Source of the DNA: Candidatus Poseidoniaceae archaeon
GTDB taxonomy: Archaea > Thermoplasmatota > Poseidoniia > Poseidoniales > Poseidoniaceae
DNA length: 64,000 nt
Assembly: GCA_030747695.1 (NCBI GenBank)
Contig: JASLKG010000003.1
Span: forward strand, 105,757 to 169,756
Direction: 5' to 3'
Shown: piece by piece, positions 7,496 through 16,624 of the stretch
How the letters are laid out: each line of letters begins with the position of its first letter
Position numbering within the stretch: the first letter of the stretch is position 1
Made by a program: the position numbers and the translations under genes
The notes under the pieces: model-generated
What the model was told of the DNA's origin: nothing
The model's database searches: none
The model's input: only the letters and a program-made list of their open reading frames with translations

Positions 7496-9336
7496 AAATA
7501 ATCCCACCAACGCGGGACTTCAAACCATTCATCAGCATCATCACTTCTTTCAATTAGTGGTAAACTAAGTGTTGATGTAGAGTCAATATTGACTTGCATA
7601 CCCATTGCTGCACAAGCACTAGGAAGGTAATCTTCTCCGGATTCAGTTAAAACAATTTCAATTTCATTTCCTGCTGGTATTATTGCATCTATTGGATTAA
7701 ATTCCATTTGCATTAGGTATGTAGCGAATGGAATTACAGTCTTTGCATCATAACCGCCATCACGATATCTAACATCCATAGTTGCATGCCCAATTCTTAG
7801 GTTTTCTGTTTTGTCAAACATTGTTGCAAAAATTTGTCCACCGTCACATCTCGTCATCACGGATAGGTGCAATGTTGGTAACCCTGAAATGAATCTATCA
7901 GATTCTGATGCCGCTATTGTGATTCTAGTTTCAGAATTGGAAGTGACGACATTATTGTCTGCTGTAGATTGATCAAGAGTAATATCTTCCCATACCATGT
8001 CAGAAGGTGGCCACGTTGTTTCAACATGCCATCTCCCATCATTACGCTGCATTTGAACATATGATTGTGGTTCTGGACCATTATCCTTCAACCAGTATTC
8101 AAACCAACCATAGAGTTCCACTGCCCAATCCATACGACTCATTTCAGGATAAGCTTCAGCCCCTTTGCCACTAGTAAGTTCACCATGTCTATCAGGTTGG
8201 TCAGGATAATTGTGGGCCCATTGGCCCATTATGCCTCGTGCAGGAATTCCTCTATCACGCATTAATTGATATGTTGGAAATGCATGGTAAGGGTCTACAT
8301 TCCAATCTTGCATTCCCCATACAAGATATACACTGCCTCTGTAATTTTCAAGAACATCGGGCAAATGCCTACGCTCATCCCAATAATCATTCCATTCAGC
8401 ACCACCATAATGGGCCCAAAGATGTGTCGACCATGGATTTAGCGGGCCAACTAAATCATCACTACATATTCTCAATTCATCACTGGTTAAGTCACTTGTT
8501 GCTGCTTGATATGCAGCATCATAACCAAGTGCCCTAAATTCACTTGAACCATTACGATAGAACATTTCTTGCACACCTATTGATCCCGAAATAGGTACGA
8601 TAGTTTTCAGATAAGGACTGGGTTGTTGTGCAGCTTCCCAATTTGTAGTGCCTGCGTAAGATTTACCCATTAATCCAACATTGCCATTGGACCAATTTTG
8701 TTCTCCAAGCCAGCTAACTACAGCCTGTATCCCAGTTTGCTCACCTAAGCCCTTCACATCTTGGCAATGTGTACTTTTCCCAGTACCAAATGTTGAAGCC
8801 TGTGCGAGAGCATAGCCGTGTGAAATGAAATTATCATAGATCCACTTACCTACGCCTCCATCAGGAACAGTATTTGGACTTGAATCATCTCCTACTCCTG
8901 GCATGCCTTCTCCGCCAAAATCGTAGTATGGGTGTATAGTCATAATAACTGGAATTTTTGTACCTTCTGGGACATTAGGTAACCACAATGCGACATGCAT
9001 AACATCTTCTTCAGGGAAGCCTACATCCTCTTCACTAGGTGGCAAATCTACTGTAACAAAGTGTTCAGTATATGTTAGAACTTCATATGAACCATTTATA
9101 GGTAACACTGATCTTGTTTGATTAATATCTAAATCCATAGAATGCCTTTCATGAAGAGGAGTTAACCACCATAAGTCTGTATTTTGATCATTAGTAGAAT
9201 GCGTAGCTAGGCTACCCAAACTTGTCGCTAAGAAAATGAATACGATTGCAAATGCGATAGTTGCCCCCAAGGTTAGATTGAGCCTAGGGCCATCTCCTTC
9301 GGAGATGAGTTCTGCTTCATGAACCTCAGCGTCCAT
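7492..9336 (-). CDS. membrane-anchored CocE/NonD-type peptidase or esterase (S15-like)
   Basis: A 614-residue alpha/beta hydrolase of the X-Pro dipeptidyl-peptidase (S15)/CocE family. The nucleophile elbow is GKSYAG (Ser about residue 226); the acid is likely in VWGMQDWNVD and the His in MGQWAHNYPDQP. The C-terminal 180 residues form the beta-rich jelly-roll typical of the family. A single membrane segment near residues 24-45 with a short acidic N-terminus suggests a type II anchor with the catalytic domain outside. The first 12 residues carry the EAELIS motif shared with other exported proteins here. Likely role: extracellular peptide scavenging, though CocE relatives also cleave esters. Confidence 0.85.
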   Translation of the reverse strand: MDAEVHEAELISEGDGPRLNLTLGATIAFAIVFIFLATSLGSLATHSTNDQNTDLWWLTPLHERHSMDLDINQTRSVLPINGSYEVLTYTEHFVTVDLPPSEEDVGFPEEDVMHVALWLPNVPEGTKIPVIMTIHPYYDFGGEGMPGVGDDSSPNTVPDGGVGKWIYDNFISHGYALAQASTFGTGKSTHCQDVKGLGEQTGIQAVVSWLGEQNWSNGNVGLMGKSYAGTTNWEAAQQPSPYLKTIVPISGSIGVQEMFYRNGSSEFRALGYDAAYQAATSDLTSDELRICSDDLVGPLNPWSTHLWAHYGGAEWNDYWDERRHLPDVLENYRGSVYLVWGMQDWNVDPYHAFPTYQLMRDRGIPARGIMGQWAHNYPDQPDRHGELTSGKGAEAYPEMSRMDWAVELYGWFEYWLKDNGPEPQSYVQMQRNDGRWHVETTWPPSDMVWEDITLDQSTADNNVVTSNSETRITIAASESDRFISGLPTLHLSVMTRCDGGQIFATMFDKTENLRIGHATMDVRYRDGGYDAKTVIPFATYLMQMEFNPIDAIIPAGNEIEIVLTESGEDYLPSACAAMGMQVNIDSTSTLSLPLIERSDDADEWFEVPRWWDYL

Positions 9337-9428
9337 CGATAAAGACGAAGCATATCTTCTTCATGAGTCTTCTCTAATTTCGGTTGTTTGTGGAAAAGCA
9401 TCAAAGGTGTAGTTACACAGCGTAAATC

Positions 9429-9815
9429 ATGGGAGAAGAATTCAAAGTTGCAGGACAAACAATGCCGACAATCACTATTGGCTATGGGGTTTTTTTAATT
9501 ATCTGGGGACTAACAATATCATTAATTTCAGAATCTAATTCAATTACCTCATATGCACCTTCAATGGCAGGATTACCTTTAGCCATTTCAGGATACATGG
9601 CCAATAAAACGCCTGAAAAAAGAAAATTATGGATGCATATTGCTGTACTATTTGGTGTAATATGTGCAATCGGCGGAACAAGATTTTTCATGGTAATGTC
9701 TGATGGAATAAATTACGCCACAGGTTCAATGTTAATGCTTTTAATTACAGGGTCATTATACACTTTACTTTGCGTACAGTCATTTAGGCATGCTAGGATG
9801 TCAAGAGAAGAATAA
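9429..9815 (+). CDS. hypothetical small membrane protein
   Basis: Not recognised. A 128-residue protein with about four transmembrane segments (around residues 15-35, 40-58, 70-90 and 97-117) and almost no loops, ending in a basic tail (RHARMSREE). The short N-terminus before the first segment is MGEEFKVAGQTMPT. It is divergent from the peptidase gene (92 bases between starts) and 42 bases upstream of the cyclophilin gene. No catalytic motif is visible. Confidence 0.65.
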   Translation: MGEEFKVAGQTMPTITIGYGVFLIIWGLTISLISESNSITSYAPSMAGLPLAISGYMANKTPEKRKLWMHIAVLFGVICAIGGTRFFMVMSDGINYATGSMLMLLITGSLYTLLCVQSFRHARMSREE

Positions 9816-9857
9816 TTTTCTAGGTGGTTTCATCATGTTTGAGGTGATGGACGTTAC

Positions 9858-10808
9858 ATGCGAGCCGCTGCAATAATACTCACGGTTCTATTTTTGTGCC
9901 CAATTGTCGGCACATCCGCAGAAACTGGAGAAGAGTCTTGGCGGAGTAATGAATTAGATATGTCTCAATGGACAGATGGGCCAGTTTTAGAAGGGTCGCC
10001 AATGGATAACCCACGTCCTGGAAATGCTGTATTGTTGATTGAAGTTGAATATCAACCAGGTCACTTTTCTAGCGAAGTGTCTGGTGAGATAGTTATTGAG
10101 TTATTCGAAGAGTGGGCTCCAAATACAACTGCAAATATGGTTATGCATGTTGAAAGTGGAATTTATGATGGTATCTTTTTTCATCGAGTAATTGATGATT
10201 TTGTCACACAATCAGGAGATCCAACTTGCAAAACTACAGGCATATACCCCGCAACAAGTTTCCAGTGTGGAAGTGGAGGAGATGGCCACACACTTGATAT
10301 GGAACATAATGAAAATTTATCCCACGTAGATGGCGCAATAGGCATGGCAAGATCACAAGATCCAGATAGTGCAGATTCCCAATGGTATATTTGTGAAACA
10401 GAAGCTCATAATTTGGATCCCGAGAATCGCGATGATGAAGGATATGTGACATTTGGTATTGTTCGTAATGGCATGAGTCATGTTAGAGCGATTGCAACGG
10501 TTCCAACTAGTGATGACCCTACAGGGGAAGAGATAGTTGTGAATCCCGCATCTTCAGCAGGCCGTCCTGTTTACGAAGTTAGAATTAACAATATCGACAT
10601 GATTGGTGTAATTCCAGGCTCTATAGGTAATCAAGATTCGGAGGAAGAAAACGTAACAATGTTTGAAGAAACTGCTACCCTTTCAATAAAAATTGTATCA
10701 ATCCTCATTTTGATTACATCGTTGGTGACTGTAGCAGTTGTCTTGTATCAAAAACGTACAGAAATAGAAGAGATAGAAATCCTTGAAGCAGAATTAATTG
10801 ACGATTAA
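9858..10808 (+). CDS. exported, membrane-anchored cyclophilin-type peptidyl-prolyl isomerase
   Basis: Accelerates cis-trans isomerisation of Xaa-Pro bonds. A signal peptide (about residues 1-21, ending near TSAET) is followed by the cyclophilin fold: VIELFEEWAPNTTANM, the active-site strand FFHRVIDDFVTQSGDPT with the catalytic Arg, and GAIGMARSQDPDSADSQWYI. The usual SQFFI is here SQWYI, a mild variation. A transmembrane helix (about residues 274-294) and a short acidic tail ending ILEAELIDD follow, so the catalytic domain is outside the membrane. It may fold the large secreted proteins of this region. The 3' end overlaps the convergent TYW2 gene by 4 bases. Confidence 0.9.
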   Translation: MRAAAIILTVLFLCPIVGTSAETGEESWRSNELDMSQWTDGPVLEGSPMDNPRPGNAVLLIEVEYQPGHFSSEVSGEIVIELFEEWAPNTTANMVMHVESGIYDGIFFHRVIDDFVTQSGDPTCKTTGIYPATSFQCGSGGDGHTLDMEHNENLSHVDGAIGMARSQDPDSADSQWYICETEAHNLDPENRDDEGYVTFGIVRNGMSHVRAIATVPTSDDPTGEEIVVNPASSAGRPVYEVRINNIDMIGVIPGSIGNQDSEEENVTMFEETATLSIKIVSILILITSLVTVAVVLYQKRTEIEEIEILEAELIDD

Positions 10809-11794
10809 TTTACAGCCTCTAATTTTAGGTCTAGAACCACGTGTCTGATATGCGGGCAATACCATTTCACCTTTTCAAGATTCAATACTGAAGTATCGCG
10901 CCCACTTGCAATACTGAACCAATCCTTTGTTTTGCTAACCCATTCCTCAATTTCATTTTCATGTACATTCATATGAATATGTATAATTCCACCTTCGGGC
11001 TTGATACATTTGATTGCTAATCCCCATGTTGGTTGTGAAGATGGGATTAATCCAAGTATAACTCGGTCTGCAATTCCATAGAGATTTTTCATTGTTTTGC
11101 GATTATCTCCTTCATGTATTGTGCATTGATTGGTCAAATCATTTCTTCTTAATCCTTTATTCAATGCTTCAACACTATTAGGATTAATTTCGCAAGCATG
11201 CACATGCTTAGCTCCTGCAGATTTAATCATTGGAATTGTGTAGTAACCTATGCCAGAATATGCATCAATCACAACTTCATTTGACATATTTAAGCCCCCC
11301 ATTCTTCTACGTTCAGTTATATTGCCTGATGAAAACATCACCTTTGTAGCATCAAATTCATATTCAACGAAATTCTCACGATGAACGACCCATCCATCTA
11401 TGCCATACACTAATTTTAATCTAGATTCTCGCATAATTCCAGGCTCAATTTCTGCTTGTATTGCAACTCTATTACATCCTAAAGCACTTGCTATTTGTTC
11501 CCAATTACGAGTTTCCGACTCAGAAAAACTGTCCTGTGGAAAAATCACCAAATCACCAATTATTTCCCATTTTTTGGGAGGATTGTTCAATAATTTTTTT
11601 AGACGGATGTGAGGGTCAGATCTCAGTATTTCTTCGAATTCTAATTCTATATTTCCATTCATTATTGGTATCGCAATTCCATCTTCATAAGGCATGGGCT
11701 TGAAATTTAAATTTAGATTCCCTTCATTCTTCAATTTTGCATAAGCGTCACTGGCTTCATCCCTCGAGCAGAGATACGCCCAACTCTTGCCCAT
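10805..11794 (-). CDS. TYW2/Taw2-like tRNA-Phe wyosine aminocarboxypropyltransferase
   Basis: A Trm5/TYW2-family Rossmann protein of 329 residues. In this family TYW2 transfers the 3-amino-3-carboxypropyl group from SAM to the wyosine base at G37 of tRNA-Phe, while Trm5 methylates G37. The sequence shows VEYEFDATKVMFSSGN, the SAM motif IDAYSGIGYYTIPM and, in place of the methyltransferase NPPY motif, GLIPSSQPTW, the GLIPSS wording expected of TYW2. ATG 11794 is used; ATG 11818 would run further into the divergent gene. A tRNA-Phe gene with G37 lies at 47170-47245. The Trm5 and Taw1 partners are not in the window. Confidence 0.85.
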   Translation of the reverse strand: MGKSWAYLCSRDEASDAYAKLKNEGNLNLNFKPMPYEDGIAIPIMNGNIELEFEEILRSDPHIRLKKLLNNPPKKWEIIGDLVIFPQDSFSESETRNWEQIASALGCNRVAIQAEIEPGIMRESRLKLVYGIDGWVVHRENFVEYEFDATKVMFSSGNITERRRMGGLNMSNEVVIDAYSGIGYYTIPMIKSAGAKHVHACEINPNSVEALNKGLRRNDLTNQCTIHEGDNRKTMKNLYGIADRVILGLIPSSQPTWGLAIKCIKPEGGIIHIHMNVHENEIEEWVSKTKDWFSIASGRDTSVLNLEKVKWYCPHIRHVVLDLKLEAVN

Positions 11795-11852
11795 GAGGGC
11801 CCCTAGAGTCCAAACCATGTTAAATGTCCCAGCAAATGTAGATTTGAAGCCG

Positions 11853-14819
11853 ATGTGGAATAAGTACGTTCCCGCCCTATTTTTTGTACTGTTGTTACCT
11901 CTAGTTTCACCAGTTGTTAGTGCCGCTGGAATGCAAGGATGTACAATTAATGGCGGTATTTGTGATGAGTGGGATAAGGCAGATGATCAAACTCCAAATC
12001 AGCAAGACTGGATTGAAGGGGTATATGAATTCAATATGGTTAACACCTCAACAATAAATGTACAAATGACATGGGCATTAAGGGAATTTAATCGTACAAC
12101 CCTTGGACTTGATTATGCAGCTATGAATATTGCATTAGCAGCGGAAGGAATGAGTCCAGTCGATGGAGTGCCTGCAGATCTAATTCGTAACTATTTCGAT
12201 CAAACTACTGCAGGTCCAGGAACCCCAACTGTTCGGGATAAATTGTTACTTGAGGTAAATGATACAGTTGATGAATTATTAGAGAATGGTTTTGGTACAG
12301 TAACTGAAATTATAGCAGGATATACTTCATCAATTAATCAGTCAGGAAATATAACTCAATGTAGTGATGATCCCGATTTTGATACTGCTGCTGAAGCTGG
12401 ACTAGAAGACAATGTATTCGATCCACCAATTTGTTTTTCAGTTTCGGCCGAGGTTGTAGTTTCACCTTCTACATTCAATCTTGGTTCAGTTGATCCACTT
12501 ACATTGGAAAGAGTGTATCAAGGAATGCTGGCAATGGGTTCAGATATTTCATCCGAATTTAGTTTGTTTAGCGACCCAGGGCATAAATCTACATTTGTAA
12601 TCCATCCACCTCAATATGCAACTGTAAAGGGGGTTGATGCGCCAGGACATTCAGTGATTAGATCTGGCCCACCTTCATATTTAGCTGCAGAATGGATAAT
12701 TTCTCACTTGGATGCATCTGTTGGAGAAGATAGAAAATCAGAAAGTGCTAGAATACTGATTGGATATAGAAACTCCACTCAAACAAGTAGCGTTTCTATT
12801 TCACCAGATGATACAGGAATTACATTGAGAGTTATACTAGATTTGTCAGATGAAGATGCAGCCTCTATTGAAATTCTAGCTGGAATTAATCATTTTGATG
12901 AAGACACAATGGATGATTGGGGAATAAGTCTTGTGGATGTTACGCAAAATGCAAATGTCCCATGGGTTACATCTGATGGAATTAGAATGGCACACCATAA
13001 TGGATTAGTTGATTTGAATGAATTCACATCTAACTTTCCTATGGATACTGTGAGCGAAGCGATTAAAGGTGCAGTTTCAGATGCGGAACCAATTACAATG
13101 ACAGATCCAGTTTGGGTTTCAGACTCTGCAACACAAGGCCTTGATGCAATACCAGGGGGACTAAATTACACACATGGCGATTGTCCTGAAAACTTGCCAG
13201 TTGGAATGGAAATTCACTATTGTGTAGAAGGCCCAAATGCGATGGATGGATTCGCACCAATATATCTTCAATCAACGTCGAATACGTTTACTTTACATCT
13301 CTTAGATTTGATAAAACAAAAAATAAATGATGACTATGGCATCATGGATATAATTCAAGAAAGTGACTTGGAAGATCTATTAGATTCAGGATTAGAAATA
13401 GAAGCAGATCTCGGTCAAAGCTTTGTTTCTGATATGATACCTTCTGAATTACCCCCTACTGAATTATCTTTAGAAATAATCATGCCATCTTGGCTACAAA
13501 CAGCAACAGGTGAACAATCTTTGTTATTTGTAGATAGGCCCGTAGGTGATGATGAAATGGAACTCTCTATGATTGGGCCAAATGCATATGATCCACGGCA
13601 TTCAATAATGGATGGAGATAAGGAGATATGCTCTGGGCATGATTCAGAATGGTCATGTATTAATGTCGATATGGAAATAGATGCACAAGATTTGACCATA
13701 AATGAGTGGAGTCCAAGTGTTGATTTTACAGGCTCTTTTGAAGCCAATATAGACGTATACCGAATAAAAGTTCCCAATTATCTCAGAGATGATATGAATT
13801 CGAATGGCGTCTCTGTAGATTTGGAAGTAATTCCTTCTGATCTGATAAGAGTTGGACTTGATATTTCAGAAAGAGTAGAAGAACCAATTACTCGTGAAGT
13901 TGTATTCTCCGATGGGGAAACAGCAAGTGTTACTTTGACAAAAAAAGGTATAGAAGATTTTGTTTCAGATATAGGAGAGAAATTTACTGAAGATTTACAT
14001 GAAAGGGCAAGGGAGGCAAATGAGCATCCCGATGCTGGAGATGTAAATTTGAACCTAGACAATGTTCAGATAATTACATCATTAGAAAATTTGGGAAATA
14101 TTGGTACATCAATAGATGATCAAACACCGTTGAGATTGAAAATTGTAATACCAACTGTGACATTAAATGCTGGAGTAAGTAATGGGTGGGGAGGTATCTC
14201 AGATGGTAATCCAAAGGTTAGTGTAAATTCTGAAATTGTATCTCCAATATTCCAAATTGCACAAATGTTTGGAAATTTGTTGTTTGATGTCGGATTACAG
14301 TCACTAAATATGAGTGGTGATGGTTTTAGGATATTGGATGGAGAAGAATCATTTAATTTGCATATCCAACCTTCGGATTTAACTTTGAATGAAGACACAG
14401 ATATGTCCTTACGCGGAGAAGTTACACTAAAATTACCCGAGGGTATTTTATTAGAAAATTTCCAAACCGCTAATGGATGGGAAACAGTAGAAATGGTTGA
14501 TGGACGTCAAGTAATTACAATGTCATTTGACTCCTTTGCGAATGGTGAAGATGTCACTTTTACAATTTTGTTAACTTGGGGATTTGTACTGTCACAGATT
14601 TGGATTTATCCAACCATATTGTTGGGATTAATTGTGTGGAGAGTTCGCGCAAGATGGAAGAAAAAGAAAATTAAGCGAACGCAAGATAAGTCTTCTAATA
14701 CTGCAATAATTGGCAAAGGCGGTTTGTCAGATGATGAATTTGCACAACTAGAATCACGTGCTACAGCCAGCGAAACAGATTTTGATCTTTACAGTGATGA
14801 TATTTGGGATTACTCTTGA
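11853..14819 (+). CDS. large secreted, C-terminally anchored hypothetical protein
   Basis: Not recognised. About 988 residues from ATG 11853; ATG 11817 and TTG 11787 are in-frame alternatives. The 11853 start gives a classical signal peptide (MWNKYVPALFFVLLLPLVSP, ending near VSAAG). A long beta-rich, Asp/Ser/Thr-rich ectodomain with few Cys follows, then one transmembrane helix (about residues 908-929, QIWIYPTILLGLIVW), a basic stop-transfer KKKKIKR and a roughly 60-residue acidic cytosolic tail. Topology is like the other surface proteins here. It converges on uvrC with a 10-base overlap. No repeat family is clear, and the ligand is unknown. Confidence 0.75.
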   Translation: MWNKYVPALFFVLLLPLVSPVVSAAGMQGCTINGGICDEWDKADDQTPNQQDWIEGVYEFNMVNTSTINVQMTWALREFNRTTLGLDYAAMNIALAAEGMSPVDGVPADLIRNYFDQTTAGPGTPTVRDKLLLEVNDTVDELLENGFGTVTEIIAGYTSSINQSGNITQCSDDPDFDTAAEAGLEDNVFDPPICFSVSAEVVVSPSTFNLGSVDPLTLERVYQGMLAMGSDISSEFSLFSDPGHKSTFVIHPPQYATVKGVDAPGHSVIRSGPPSYLAAEWIISHLDASVGEDRKSESARILIGYRNSTQTSSVSISPDDTGITLRVILDLSDEDAASIEILAGINHFDEDTMDDWGISLVDVTQNANVPWVTSDGIRMAHHNGLVDLNEFTSNFPMDTVSEAIKGAVSDAEPITMTDPVWVSDSATQGLDAIPGGLNYTHGDCPENLPVGMEIHYCVEGPNAMDGFAPIYLQSTSNTFTLHLLDLIKQKINDDYGIMDIIQESDLEDLLDSGLEIEADLGQSFVSDMIPSELPPTELSLEIIMPSWLQTATGEQSLLFVDRPVGDDEMELSMIGPNAYDPRHSIMDGDKEICSGHDSEWSCINVDMEIDAQDLTINEWSPSVDFTGSFEANIDVYRIKVPNYLRDDMNSNGVSVDLEVIPSDLIRVGLDISERVEEPITREVVFSDGETASVTLTKKGIEDFVSDIGEKFTEDLHERAREANEHPDAGDVNLNLDNVQIITSLENLGNIGTSIDDQTPLRLKIVIPTVTLNAGVSNGWGGISDGNPKVSVNSEIVSPIFQIAQMFGNLLFDVGLQSLNMSGDGFRILDGEESFNLHIQPSDLTLNEDTDMSLRGEVTLKLPEGILLENFQTANGWETVEMVDGRQVITMSFDSFANGEDVTFTILLTWGFVLSQIWIYPTILLGLIVWRVRARWKKKKIKRTQDKSSNTAIIGKGGLSDDEFAQLESRATASETDFDLYSDDIWDYS

Positions 14820-16564
14820 ATCATTTTGTGTATTCTGATCGCCAGAGAATTTCCGATTCCAGGTACTGTTTTCAAATCTTCAACACTAGCATGCTTGATG
14901 CCTTGTTTACCGCCAAAATGCCGTAGCAAAGATTGCAATTTTTTGGCACCAAGGCCTTCAATATTCTCTAAAGGATCCGATAATCTTGTTCGAGACCGCA
15001 CTTTTCGGTGAAACTTGTTTACAAATCGGTGTGCTTCATCTCTTGCATGAACAAGTGCTCTACCTTTTTTGTCTAGGACTAAATCTTCTTTTCCAACTCT
15101 GTGAATCGTCTCTTCTCTCTTTGACAAACTAGCTAATTGAAATTCATTTTCTAGCCCGTGTTCTTGTAATAAGTTTGCAATTAACGTTAAGTGCGTTTTT
15201 CCACCATCAATTAACAATAAATCCGGATATTCTTCGATCCGCTTTAACCATCGTTCTACAACTTCAGACATCATTCTTAGATCATCAATTGCTTTCCCTT
15301 TCACAGTGTAAGTTCTGTATTCTTTTTTTGCAGGCCTTCCATTACGTAATGAAATACTTGCTCCAACTCTAGCATCTCCAACTAATTGAGCCATGTCGAA
15401 ACAAACTATGTGGTTTAGTGAATCCATACCTAGCAACACCGCCGCCTCATCAGCAGCCCGCTGTTCTAGACTACCACTTGTTTTTCTTGAGATAGTTTCA
15501 ATTTGTATCTCTGCATTACGTTTTGCGAGAGTAGTTAATTTGGCAAGATCTCCTCTCTTCGGGACGTGATTTTTCACACTAACTCCCTTCCTTATGTTTA
15601 ACCAATTTGTTACAGTAGGAGGCAAGGGGATTGGAGTCAATATTAATTTAGGCGGCAATCTGTTTGAGTAATGTTCACTAACAAAAATAGAAATCGACTC
15701 ACTAATGTCTCCCCTGTGTACCAAAGGCCAAACCTCTTGCCCTCTTACTACGCCACCATTAGCATGAATTACAACTACTGCAGCTAATTCTCCTTTTACA
15801 GCAATACCTATTGAGTCACAATCTCTATACACAGTTGATGAAATCATCCTTTGAGAAGTTACAGATCTTACAGCTCTAATCATGTCACGGTACTTTGCAG
15901 CCAATTCATATTCTTCTTTTTCTGAATGTCTATCCATGCTAAAGATCAATTCTTCGATTAATTCAGTTGCTTTACCATCTAGTATATTTGTAACAATTTT
16001 CACTTTTTCAGGATAACCTTCCGGATCAATACATGGGCCTTGACACAATCCTATGTGCATTGCCAAGCAACCATCTTCACCCCGACAATCTTTGTCCCTA
16101 ATGCCAAATTGTGATCTTAACAATTGCATAACTTGCTTTGCAGCACCAACATTGGGAAAAGGCCCCCATATGCGGCACTTCTTTGGGGGCTGTCTAGTAT
16201 ACATGATGCGGGGAAATTCTTCATCAGTCAGGATAAGATATGGATAAGATTTGTCATCCTTTAATCTAGAGTTATATCTCGGTTTGTGTTCTCTGATCAA
16301 TTGTCTTTCAAGAATCAGGGCATCACTTGGCGAATTAGTCACAATATATTCGATAGAATCAGCCCTTCGAACAAGTTCTGGTATCATAATTCGATCAGGA
16401 TTATTTGAAAAATATGCTCTGACACGTTCTTTCAAACACGTTGCTTTACCGACATATAGAACTATTTTATGTTCGTTTTTGAATAGGTATACGCCAGGAC
16501 TTGCCGGCAAATCTACACTACTATGATGGACCGGCATAATTTGAGTCAGGGGTTCTTCAATCAT
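14810..16564 (-). CDS. uvrC: UvrABC excinuclease subunit C
   Basis: Dual-incision nuclease of bacterial-type nucleotide excision repair. The 584-residue product has the GIY-YIG domain (PGVYLFKNEHKIVLYVGKA, about residues 23-41), a four-Cys cluster (DKDC...DGC...GLCQGPC) typical of UvrC, a UVR motif (EKEEYELAAKYRDMI) that contacts UvrB, the RNase H-like C-terminal nuclease domain (VCFDMAQLVGDARVGA, LLIDGGKTHL) and terminal helix-hairpin-helix motifs (IEGLGAKKLQSLLRHFG, VPGIGNSLAIRIH). Length is normal and all parts are present. uvrA and uvrB are not in this window. In archaea the system is a bacterial acquisition found in a minority of lineages. Confidence 0.95.
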   Translation of the reverse strand: MIEEPLTQIMPVHHSSVDLPASPGVYLFKNEHKIVLYVGKATCLKERVRAYFSNNPDRIMIPELVRRADSIEYIVTNSPSDALILERQLIREHKPRYNSRLKDDKSYPYLILTDEEFPRIMYTRQPPKKCRIWGPFPNVGAAKQVMQLLRSQFGIRDKDCRGEDGCLAMHIGLCQGPCIDPEGYPEKVKIVTNILDGKATELIEELIFSMDRHSEKEEYELAAKYRDMIRAVRSVTSQRMISSTVYRDCDSIGIAVKGELAAVVVIHANGGVVRGQEVWPLVHRGDISESISIFVSEHYSNRLPPKLILTPIPLPPTVTNWLNIRKGVSVKNHVPKRGDLAKLTTLAKRNAEIQIETISRKTSGSLEQRAADEAAVLLGMDSLNHIVCFDMAQLVGDARVGASISLRNGRPAKKEYRTYTVKGKAIDDLRMMSEVVERWLKRIEEYPDLLLIDGGKTHLTLIANLLQEHGLENEFQLASLSKREETIHRVGKEDLVLDKKGRALVHARDEAHRFVNKFHRKVRSRTRLSDPLENIEGLGAKKLQSLLRHFGGKQGIKHASVEDLKTVPGIGNSLAIRIHKMIQE

Positions 16565-16624
16565 GAATTCATCGACTGAACAACCAAGGGCAACAAAGAT
16601 GACCTCAAGGATGAACAGGTTGTC

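Noticed and set aside
16158..16193. G/C hairpin within uvrC
   Set aside because: Long loop, short imperfect stem and location inside conserved coding sequence.
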